Shown one piece after another: positions 9,447 to 16,158 of a stretch of 64,000 nt of DNA. The notes under the pieces were generated by a model, which did no database searches, was not told the origin of the DNA, and saw only the letters and a list, made by a program, of their open reading frames with translations. The stretch is from Acidobacteriota bacterium. Its GTDB lineage: Bacteria; Acidobacteriota; Terriglobia; Acidiferrales; UBA7541. The position numbers and the translations under genes are program-made. The stretch spans positions 48,320 through 112,319 of the forward strand of contig QHYI01000103.1 in the NCBI GenBank assembly GCA_003223245.1, in the 5' to 3' direction. Positions within the stretch are counted from its first letter, which is position 1, and each line of letters begins with the position of its first letter.

Positions 9447-10077
9447 CTAAGGCGGGGCAGCCTCAACCAGCCCTCGGCGCCCCGTCACGGAACGCATGTG
9501 CGCTGGAAATCCGCGGATGAACTTCTTCATCGAGGGGTGCCAGAAGCCGTTGAAGCCGAAGAAGCGCATCTCCCCCAAGGCTTGTTCAGCCGACCATTTG
9601 TCCACCGCCATCCGGTAAGCGGCGACAAACACTCCGGTGCGGTCGTGCCCAAAGTGGCAATGCACAAAAACCTTTTGTTTCGGATTATCGCGAAGCAATT
9701 CCAGAAACTCGGCCACCTGCTCTTCGCTCGGCGGCGCCCATCCGCTCACCGGAGAATGTGTACAACCTGGATTCCGAGAGCGGCAGCGGCGCGGAGCTCC
9801 CTCGCGAATTTGTCGTGGTCTTCGCTTCGCAGGTCAAACCATGGTTGTGATGCCCAACTTTTTCAGCTCTTTAAGTCCTGCTTGTTCGGGCTGCGCCCCG
9901 CGGTAAAGCACATCGTCAATTTTTCCTGCGTTGTGAATTCCTGTGAGGTGCAGTTTTTCGCCGTAAGCGGGCAGCATGGCCGCAGGAGCGGCCGGTTGCG
10001 CGGCAGTTTTTTCTTGCGCAAGTTAGTTGCGAAGCAAGCAGTCCCGAGAAAAGCAGAAAGAAAAAAGTTCGCTTCAT
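9447..10077 (-). pseudogene. Decayed secreted tyrosine/dual-specificity phosphatase, three frame breaks
   Basis: Reading the minus strand from ATG at 10077 gives a signal peptide (MKRTFFFLLFSGLLASQL). After one extra base near 10020 it continues AQEKTAAQPAAPAAMLPAYG and on through LHLTGIHNAGKIDDVLYRGA and LKKLGITTMV. A second break (an extra T near 9839) is needed to read DLRSEDHDKFARELRAAAAL, and a third near 9752 joins HI to PVSGWAPPSEEQ. The last 100 residues are open and contain the cysteine phosphatase loop HCHFGHDRTG (HCx5R). Joined, the parts make a plausible periplasmic phosphatase of about 200 residues. Two of the breaks look like single-base insertions, so sequencing error is possible; otherwise the gene is dead. 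Confidence 0.75.
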
Positions 10078-10213
10078 CAGGGGTTGGATGCCAGTAAGTG
10101 TAGCGCGAGGAGAAACTGTGCAAAAAGTGTGGATGCCCCAGAAGTTAGCCGGAAAATGGACCACTACAAATAGACGTGGTGCCAAAAGATTCGCCACATT
10201 TTGCGTTTTTCTC

Positions 10214-10242
10214 TTGACAGACTTGGCGCATCGGTTGATACT
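10214..10242 (+). promoter_or_regulatory. Sigma-70-like promoter upstream of nrdJ leader
   Basis: TTGACA at 10214-10219 and GATACT at 10237-10242 are separated by 17 bases. The -35 is perfect and the -10 matches four of six positions. It points right, into the 380-base leader of the ribonucleotide reductase gene. Confidence 0.5.
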
Positions 10243-10248
10243 GCCTTT

Positions 10249-10483
10249 CCAGATTCGGGGGATGTGGAAGCACCAAAGGGACCGAGTCGAGTCGCACGGA
10301 AGGTTCCTGGGCCCACGGAAGGCCACCCGGTTCTTAGCGAAAAAATCCAGCGCGAAGGGATGTCTGCGAGCCCCGTCTGCTGCGGACTTGTCTGCTGTTA
10401 GGCCGAGTGCCGTTTGCCGGCCAGCGGCAGAGCATGGTCTTTCGCGCAAACCGTCTTGCGACTGCTCGGCAGTCGTCTTTTTT
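10249..10483 (+). ncRNA. Candidate leader or small RNA, promoter to terminator, about 235 nt
   Basis: The stretch from the predicted start point to the intrinsic terminator has no convincing reading frame with a ribosome site, yet is bounded by a promoter and a terminator on the same strand, ahead of nrdJ. It contains GC-rich self-complementary segments. I looked for the cobalamin riboswitch B12 box, 6S, SRP, tmRNA and RNase P signatures and did not find them. It may be a free small RNA or an attenuated 5' leader controlling the B12-dependent reductase. Confidence 0.3.
10459..10483 (+). terminator. Rho-independent terminator inside nrdJ leader
   Basis: A perfect seven-base stem, CGACTGC (10459-10465) with GCAGTCG (10469-10475) and a TCG loop, is followed by TCTTTTTT. 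It lies about 145 bases before the nrdJ start and downstream of the promoter at 10214, so it could end a small RNA or act as an attenuator. Confidence 0.65.
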
Positions 10484-10627
10484 CGCTCGCGCCTTCCAGG
10501 AAGCCCCGCATCGCCTTGGGTTTGCTTCAGACCCAGCCCTTGAAGCGAAGCATGGCCCCCGACAGGGGAGTAAAATACTAAGGGTCCCCCCGTACGCTGG
10601 CGGGATCCCATGGCGCGGGAGGGACAT

Positions 10628-13438
10628 ATGGCAACCATGAAACAGGCTCTGAGCGGAAATTCGCCGGCGACGGATGCGGCTCGAGAGAAAACTTCGGCAC
10701 GCGCGGGGAAAGGTCTGGCTTTTTCGCGCTACTTTACCGACGGCAAGAAATCTCCTTTCGCCGCCGTCGAGTGGGAAAAGCGCGTCGCCCTGATCGGCAA
10801 CGAAAAGGGCGCGACCATCTTCCGCCAGGAAGATGTCGAAGTCCCCAAAACCTGGTCGCAAACCGCCACCAACATCGTCGCCAGCAAGTACTTCCACGGC
10901 AAAATGGGCGCTCCCGACCGCGAATCGTCGGTCCGGCAGCTCATCAGCCGCGTGGCCAATACCATTGTCCGCTGGGGCGAAGCGGGCGGCTATTTCGCCG
11001 ATGCCGCCTCCTGCGATGCTTTCCGCGATGAACTGACTCACCTGCTGGTCGAGCAGAAGATGGCCTTCAACTCCCCGGTGTGGTTCAACGTTGGCGTCCA
11101 GCCCAAGCCGCAGTGCTCCGCGTGCTTCATCAACTCCGTGAAGGACGATATGGGCTCGATCATGGATTTGGCGAAGACCGAGGGCATGTTGTTCAAGTGG
11201 GGCTCGGGCACGGGTACGAATTTCTCTACTCTCCGCGGAAGCAAAGAAACGCTCTCCGGCGGCGGGATCGCTTCTGGCCCCGTCAGTTTCATGAAAGGTT
11301 TCGACGCTTTCGCCGGTGTCATCAAGAGCGGCGGCAAAACGCGCCGCGCCGCGAAGATGGTCATCCTCAACATCGACCATCCGGACATCGTCGAATTCAT
11401 CGAATGCAAAATGAAGGAAGAGCGCAAAGCCCATGTGCTGATCGAGCAGGGCTACGATAGCTCGATTGACGGCGATGCCTACGGCTCCATTTTCTTCCAG
11501 AACGCCAACCACTCCGTGCGCGTTACCGACGATTTCATGCGCGCAGTCATCGACGACAAGGATTGGTGGACGAAGAACGTGCACGATGGTCAGCCCGTGG
11601 AAAAGCTGCGCGCGCGCGACCTGATGATGAAGATTGCGGGCTCCACCTGGCACTGCGGCGACCCGGGCATGCAGTACGACACCACCGTGAACCGCTGGCA
11701 CACCTGCAAGAACACGGCGCGCATCAACGCCAGCAATCCCTGCTCGGAATACATGTTCTTGGACGACACGGCATGCAACCTCGCGTCGTTGAATCTCCTG
11801 AAATTCGTCACACCTGGCGGCCAGTTCGATGTCCCGGCCTTCCAGCATGCCGTGGACGTGACGATCACCGCGCAGGAAATCCTGGTTGACAACGCCAGCT
11901 ACCCCACGCCGAAGATCGCGGAGAACTCCCACAATTTCCGCCCGCTCGGGCTCGGTTACGCCAACCTCGGCGCGCTGCTCATGTCCATGGCGTTGCCCTA
12001 CGATTCCGTCGAAGGCCGCGATATGGCCGGCGCCATCACGGCGTTGATGTGCGGCGAAGCTTACGCGCAGTCGGCGCGAATTGCCGAGCGCATGGGCCCA
12101 TTCCCCGGATTCGAAGTCAACCGCGAGCCGATGCTCGAGGTCATCCGCATGCATCGCGAAGCCATGCGCGGCATCCCGCCCGAACATGTCCGGCAGGAAT
12201 TGTTCTTGGCGGCCCAGGAAGCTTGGGAAACGGGGTTGCATCACGGCGAAAAGTTTGGCTTCAAGAATTCTCAGGTCACCGTGCTTGCCCCTACTGGCAC
12301 CATTGGCTTCATGATGGATTGCGACACCACGGGCATCGAGCCCGATTTGGCGTTGGTGAAGTACAAGAAACTCGTCGGCGGTGGGCTCATCAAGATCGTC
12401 AACAACATCGTGCCGCAGGCGCTAATGAAGCTCGGCTACACGCCGGAGCAGTCCAGCGAAATCGTTTCTTACATTGATAAGAACGCCAAAATTGAAGGCG
12501 CGCCCTACCTCAAAGAAGAGCATTTGCCGGTGTTTGATTGTTCGCTCGCGCCTGCGGGCGGCGGGCGTTCGATCAGTTGGACGGGCCACGTCAAGATGAT
12601 GGCCGCCGCGCAGCCGTTCCTCTCCGGCGCAATCTCCAAAACCATCAACATGCCCGAACAGTTCACCGTCGAAGACATCATGAACGCCTACATCGAATCG
12701 TGGCGGCTGGGCCTGAAAGCCGTAGCCATCTACCGCGACAATTCCAAGCGGTCGCAGCCCCTCAGCGCCGCTAAGGACGCCAGGAAGGAAGAAAAGAAAG
12801 CTGAGCCCGCACCGGCGATGGCAGCAGCCGAGCCCGTGCAACGCGAACTTTTCGCTCGCGCCCAGCGCGAGAAAATGCCCTACGAGCGCGCTTCCGTCAC
12901 CCACAAATTCAGCGTGAGCGGCCACGAGGGCTACATCACTGTGGGCATGTATGACGATGGGCGTCCGGGTGAAGTGTTCATCAAGATGGCCAAGGAAGGT
13001 TCCACGCTCTCTGGCGTGATGGACGGCCTGGCGCTGACCATCTCGCTCGGCCTGCAATACGGCGTTCCACTGAAAGCTTTTGTGGACAAGCTGCTGAATA
13101 CGCGCTTCGAGCCTTCCGGTATCACCTCGAATCCCAACATCCGCTTCGTTTCTTCCGTGCTGGATTACATCGCGCGGTGGCTCGGCGGGCGGTTTATCTC
13201 TTCCGATTACCTTAAGCTGAGCGGGGAGCACGGGACAGCAACGCCGGTTTCCGCTCATCCTGTTGCGGTATCCCCGGCAATATCTGCCAGCTCGGGAGTC
13301 AACTGGACGCCCGAGCCTCTCAAGCCGACCAACGCCCATGAAGGCGCACCTACCTGCAGCGAGTGCGGCATGCTGATGGTCCCGAACGGCGCTTGCTACA
13401 AATGCGAAAACTGCGGCAGCACCAGCGGCTGTAGCTGA
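10628..13438 (+). CDS. nrdJ: Adenosylcobalamin-dependent (class II) ribonucleotide reductase
   Basis: About 936 residues from the ATG at 10628, which has GGGAGGG just upstream; an in-frame ATG at 10610 has none. It reduces ribonucleotides to deoxyribonucleotides using a B12-generated thiyl radical, so it needs no oxygen and no separate radical subunit. Family landmarks: AFNSPVWFNVG, CSACFINSV, SGTGTNFSTLRG, NPCSEYMFLDDTACNLASLN, PTGTIGFMMDCDTTGIEPD. A C-terminal module ends in CSECGMLM...CYKCENCGSTSGC, the Cys-rich tail that re-reduces the active site or binds zinc. Length matches the long NrdJ type. The 5' side has an unusual promoter-terminator leader. A hairpin follows the stop. Confidence 0.95.
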   Translation: MATMKQALSGNSPATDAAREKTSARAGKGLAFSRYFTDGKKSPFAAVEWEKRVALIGNEKGATIFRQEDVEVPKTWSQTATNIVASKYFHGKMGAPDRESSVRQLISRVANTIVRWGEAGGYFADAASCDAFRDELTHLLVEQKMAFNSPVWFNVGVQPKPQCSACFINSVKDDMGSIMDLAKTEGMLFKWGSGTGTNFSTLRGSKETLSGGGIASGPVSFMKGFDAFAGVIKSGGKTRRAAKMVILNIDHPDIVEFIECKMKEERKAHVLIEQGYDSSIDGDAYGSIFFQNANHSVRVTDDFMRAVIDDKDWWTKNVHDGQPVEKLRARDLMMKIAGSTWHCGDPGMQYDTTVNRWHTCKNTARINASNPCSEYMFLDDTACNLASLNLLKFVTPGGQFDVPAFQHAVDVTITAQEILVDNASYPTPKIAENSHNFRPLGLGYANLGALLMSMALPYDSVEGRDMAGAITALMCGEAYAQSARIAERMGPFPGFEVNREPMLEVIRMHREAMRGIPPEHVRQELFLAAQEAWETGLHHGEKFGFKNSQVTVLAPTGTIGFMMDCDTTGIEPDLALVKYKKLVGGGLIKIVNNIVPQALMKLGYTPEQSSEIVSYIDKNAKIEGAPYLKEEHLPVFDCSLAPAGGGRSISWTGHVKMMAAAQPFLSGAISKTINMPEQFTVEDIMNAYIESWRLGLKAVAIYRDNSKRSQPLSAAKDARKEEKKAEPAPAMAAAEPVQRELFARAQREKMPYERASVTHKFSVSGHEGYITVGMYDDGRPGEVFIKMAKEGSTLSGVMDGLALTISLGLQYGVPLKAFVDKLLNTRFEPSGITSNPNIRFVSSVLDYIARWLGGRFISSDYLKLSGEHGTATPVSAHPVAVSPAISASSGVNWTPEPLKPTNAHEGAPTCSECGMLMVPNGACYKCENCGSTSGCS

Positions 13439-13455
13439 GATATGACTGTTTTCCT

Positions 13456-13478
13456 AGCAGCGGCTTTGCGCCGCTGCT
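13456..13478 (+). terminator. Hairpin after nrdJ, probable terminator
   Basis: AGCAGCGGC and GCCGCTGCT form a perfect nine-base stem around a five-base loop (TTTGC), 18 bases after the nrdJ stop. The following tract, CTTCGTG, is poor in T, so it may be only a weak or Rho-assisted terminator. Confidence 0.5.
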
Positions 13479-13573
13479 CTTCGTGATGGGTCTTATCTTT
13501 TATCCTTGAGCATCTGCTCTGGCCGAATTCGCGAAAGGAAACTTCAGGCAAGCAAAGTGAGACCGCAAACACG

Positions 13574-13912
13574 ATGAGCGCTCACGCCTCCGGTTCAGGT
13601 GTAGCAGCGCGGCTCGCCCCGGCCCAGCCCAAAACCCGTGGCTTCCTTCACATTGACCGCCACGGTGCCGGCCCCCGGGCCATTTACGTTGTTACTTACC
13701 ACCGCCTGAACCCCAACGGTACGCGCCCGAAACCCGTTGAAGCTGTGGGCGCCCAGGCGTTGATCGAATTGCTCGAGCGCATCGGTGTCGATTTTCATCT
13801 CCGCGAAGTGCGCGGCGCCCTGGAAGACATCCTTCGCCTCGGCTCCGCCAACATCCCGGATCTGTGGCTCACCGACGAAGAGATGCTCGAAAAAGGCCTC
13901 GTCGAGAGCTAG
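13574..13912 (+). CDS. Small conserved-looking protein of unknown function
   Basis: 112 residues. After a Ser/Ala-rich start the sequence reads as a compact alpha/beta domain: AIYVVTYHRLNPNGTRPKP, then AQALIELLERIGVDFHLREV, then a helix and the acidic end DLWLTDEEMLEKGLVES. Codon use matches its neighbours and the frame is open throughout, which argues for a real gene, although no strong ribosome site precedes the ATG. It sits 135 bases after nrdJ on the same strand, beyond the hairpin. No family is recognised and no signal peptide or membrane helix is present. Confidence 0.5.
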   Translation: MSAHASGSGVAARLAPAQPKTRGFLHIDRHGAGPRAIYVVTYHRLNPNGTRPKPVEAVGAQALIELLERIGVDFHLREVRGALEDILRLGSANIPDLWLTDEEMLEKGLVES

Positions 13913-14093
13913 CCGTCACCACCCTGCTATGCTTCTCGTCCTCGTCTTGTTGTTTGGGAATCGCTGGCCGCCTCAAAGCGAATCAAACGGACAGGTCGGT
14001 CCTGCGCTGTCTGCAAAAATCGAGAGTCTGTTCGAAACCGTTCTAACCACGGACGATCGACGGATCTGTCCGCCAGCTAAAACGAAGAAGTAG

Positions 14094-14315
14094 TCACCGC
14101 GGACGAGGCCGAAGCGGCGGACGCGCCGCGAGCGAACGAGGCCGCATGCGGAAGTGCGGGCCGAGCGGCGGCGGCACGTTGCGAAGAAAGTCCCCACAGG
14201 AAGGGCAACGGCCGTCGTTAGCAACGGGGCCTGTCGCGTCCACCCGCAGCCAGTGGCCGCGCGCTTTGCACGAAGGATTGATGCATTGCACCGTCAAGCC
14301 GGGCAGGTATTGCAT
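14094..14315 (-). CDS. Small zinc-ribbon protein
   Basis: 73 residues. The ATG at 14315 has GAGGAG seven bases upstream, a good ribosome site. The protein contains CINPSC (residues 11-16) and CPSC (37-40), giving a four-cysteine zinc ribbon (Cx4C...CxxC), with KARGHWLRVDATG between. The tail is basic and Arg/Pro-rich (RPPLRPRPR). Similar tiny ribbon proteins in other genomes have no assigned role; RNA or DNA binding is a guess from the basic tail. It stands alone on the minus strand between nrdJ's follower and the SPFH gene. Confidence 0.65.
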   Translation of the reverse strand: MQYLPGLTVQCINPSCKARGHWLRVDATGPVANDGRCPSCGDFLRNVPPPLGPHFRMRPRSLAARPPLRPRPR

Positions 14316-14594
14316 CGCTTCTCCTCAAAGGCCACAAAGCTCGGCCCATCGCGCCGCGACATGCTCCCGTGGCCAGCCTGCTCCGAAGCCAGGCTTTATA
14401 CCCTGCTTCGTCCCGTAACGGCCGCGCACGCCCGGAATTACCGGAGGCCAAGCTGCTCGCCGCGTTCCCGCGAACCCGAGAGCGCTTGGCCCGAGCATCC
14501 GTGGCCGGAAGCCACGGACCCGGGACCGCGCGGGAACAGCGCCCTTGATGGCGCGCATTTTGCCTTGAGCAAAGTTTGGTGTCAAGAGGAAAAC

Positions 14595-14612
14595 ACCACA
14601 AGATATTGTGGT
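14595..14612. promoter_or_regulatory. Perfect palindromic operator, NrdR-box-like
   Basis: ACCACAAGATATTGTGGT is a seven-base perfect inverted repeat with a four-base centre. Its inner 16 bases match the published NrdR-box consensus (ACACWATATATWGTGT) at about 13 positions, compared by eye. The nearest gene start is 196 bases to the right (SPFH protein), and nrdJ lies 1.1 kb to the left. NrdR boxes normally come in pairs and no second one is visible nearby, so the identity is uncertain although the palindrome is clear. Confidence 0.45.
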
Positions 14613-14633
14613 AAGGTTGCAGCTGTGAAAATC

Positions 14634-14673
14634 GTGGCTTGCGCCACAAGAAGCTTTCGCGGGCGCAAGCCAC
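14634..14673. repeat. Perfect 12-bp inverted repeat with 16-base loop
   Basis: GTGGCTTGCGCC (14634-14645) is exactly complementary to GGCGCAAGCCAC (14662-14673). There is no T tract, so a terminator is unlikely. It lies 21 bases right of the 14595 palindrome, within the otherwise empty stretch 14316-14807, in which I see no gene. Confidence 0.6.
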
Positions 14674-14807
14674 ACGCGGACGGGCGAGCGCTGCACCATT
14701 CGCTCGCGGAAACGGTCAGAAAATCCGAGGGAATCGTTTGCGTAATAACCAATGAGAGTAGCGCGGCTCGAGCGGGTGTGTGAACAAGCCGCGAAATGGA
14801 GGAAGAA

Positions 14808-15662
14808 ATGCCGAATCCGACAGGGAATGAACTCGGTGGTGGTTTGCCGTCAATGCCAAACTTGAGGGGCGTGGGAAAACGAATCCTGCAGCTTGCGATC
14901 CTGCTGCTGGCGATTATTTTCCTAATGTCCAGTACGACATCGATTCCCACGGGCAACGTGGGTGTGTTGACGCTGTTCGGCAAAGTGACCGGCGAAACTC
15001 TTCAGGAAGGGATTCATCTGCTGAATCCTCTCAAGTCCGTGCAAAAGCTCTCGATCCAGACGCAGTCCGTAAAAGAGAGCGCCAACGTGCCTTCCAACGA
15101 AGGGCTTATTCTGGCGCTCGACACTTCTCTCCTTTTTCATCTGGACAAAAACATGGCGGCGCAGGTGTATCAATCCATCGGCGAGAATTACGCGGACAAG
15201 ATCATAGAGCCCACGCTGCGCGCTGCCATTCGCGCGTCCACTTCGGCGCACACCGCCAACGCGCTCTACACCAACGCGCGCGAATTGGTCCAGCAGCAGA
15301 TTCAGGACGAACTGACCAAGCAGCTTTCTCCGCGCGGAGTCATTGTGGAAAACGTGCTGCTCCGCGATGTCCAACTGCCCGCCATGCTGAAGGGTTCGAT
15401 CGAAGCGAAGCAGCAAGCCGAGCAGGATGCTCTGCGCATGAACTTCATCCTGCAGAAAGAAAAACAGGAGGCGGAACGCAAGCGCATCGAGGCCCAGGGC
15501 ATCGCCGACTTCCAGAAGATCGTGGCTGCCGGGATCAGCCCGCAATTGCTCGAATGGAAAGGCATCGAAGCCACGGAGAAGCTGGCCTCCAGTTCCAACG
15601 CCAAGGTGGTCATCGTGGGCAACACCAAGAACGGCCTGCCCCTAGTTCTTGAGCCCAAGTGA
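14808..15662 (+). CDS. SPFH/Band 7 (prohibitin-like) membrane protein
   Basis: 284 residues from the ATG at 14808, which has GGAGGA five bases upstream; the ATG four codons earlier lacks a ribosome site. One membrane helix (ILQLAILLLAIIFLMSSTT) is followed by the SPFH domain: VPTGN-like IPTGNVGVLTLFGKV, then LQEGIHLLNPL, RAAIRASTSAHTANALYT, VIVENVLLRDVQLPAML. A charged helix rich in Gln, Glu and Lys (about 200-245) is the usual prohibitin coiled coil. Prohibitin-like proteins form large rings on the membrane and act with membrane proteases as scaffolds. No FtsH-like partner is encoded nearby. Confidence 0.85.
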   Translation: MPNPTGNELGGGLPSMPNLRGVGKRILQLAILLLAIIFLMSSTTSIPTGNVGVLTLFGKVTGETLQEGIHLLNPLKSVQKLSIQTQSVKESANVPSNEGLILALDTSLLFHLDKNMAAQVYQSIGENYADKIIEPTLRAAIRASTSAHTANALYTNARELVQQQIQDELTKQLSPRGVIVENVLLRDVQLPAMLKGSIEAKQQAEQDALRMNFILQKEKQEAERKRIEAQGIADFQKIVAAGISPQLLEWKGIEATEKLASSSNAKVVIVGNTKNGLPLVLEPK

Positions 15663-15715
15663 ACAAAACCACACCGATGGATTGACCGCGGGACACAAGA
15701 GCCGGCGCCTTCGGA

Positions 15716-15761
15716 ACTACGAAGATTTTCGTTGACAATACGAAACTCTTCGTAGTAGGCT
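15716..15761 (+). promoter_or_regulatory. blaI promoter with twin palindromic operators
   Basis: Two identical palindromes, ACGAA-N4-TTCGT, lie at 15719-15732 and 15740-15753, exactly 21 bases centre to centre (two helical turns). The -35 element TTGACA (15732-15737) is between them, and a weak -10 (TAGGCT, 15756-15761) follows. The outermost bases also pair as ACTACGAAG and CTTCGTAGT. BlaI/MecI dimers are known to bind short palindromes over their own promoters, so this is the probable autorepression site for the blaI-M56 operon. Confidence 0.7.
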
Positions 15762-15768
15762 CCCGGCC

Positions 15769-16158
15769 ATGTCCAAGGAACCCTTGCAAAAGCCCACCGC
15801 TTCGGAACTGGAAATTCTCCGCGTGCTGTGGGGGCGCGGGCCCTCGACGGTCCGCGAAGTCCACGAAGCGCTGAGCGAGAAGAAGGAACTCGGCTACACC
15901 ACCGTGCTGAAGCTCCTGCAGATTATGACCGCCAAAGGCCTCGTGCGCCGAGACAAAGACCAGCGCGCGCACGTCTATGAAGCTTGTCAGCCCGCCACAG
16001 AAACCAAGCGCCAGCTGGTGGGTGACGTGCTGCAGCGGGTATTTGAAGGCTCGGCGAGTGATTTGATGCTTCATGCCCTCGAAGGCCGGCGAACCTCCAA
16101 GAAAGAGTTGGACGAGTTGCGCCGCCTCCTGGATGAGTACGAGAGGAGACACCGATGA
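15769..16158 (+). CDS. BlaI/MecI-family transcriptional repressor
   Basis: 129 residues, the usual length for BlaI/MecI. The N-terminal winged helix reads TASELEILRVLWGRGPSTVREVHEAL, then GYTTVLKLLQIMTAKGLVRRDKDQRAHVYE with the recognition helix and wing. The C-terminal helices form the dimer region and contain the kind of segment that the partner peptidase cuts. Its stop overlaps the ATG of the M56 peptidase gene (ATGA), the standard blaI-blaR1 order. In the known system, proteolysis of the repressor releases the promoter. The twin palindromes just upstream are its likely site. No beta-lactamase or penicillin-binding protein gene is nearby, so the regulon is probably not drug resistance. Confidence 0.92.
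   Translation: MSKEPLQKPTASELEILRVLWGRGPSTVREVHEALSEKKELGYTTVLKLLQIMTAKGLVRRDKDQRAHVYEACQPATETKRQLVGDVLQRVFEGSASDLMLHALEGRRTSKKELDELRRLLDEYERRHR

Noticed and set aside
10249..10610. Cobalamin riboswitch ahead of the B12-dependent reductase
   Set aside because: No B12 box or other conserved core was found; only promoter and terminator are supported.
10334..12244. Long open frame on the minus strand across nrdJ
   Set aside because: It is antisense to a well-defined gene and has an Arg/His-rich composition typical of shadow frames in GC-rich DNA.
14325..14699. Minus-strand frame reading MVQRSPVRVW, which can mark a tRNA gene nearby
   Set aside because: No tRNA cloverleaf or T-loop sequence could be built in 14316-14800.
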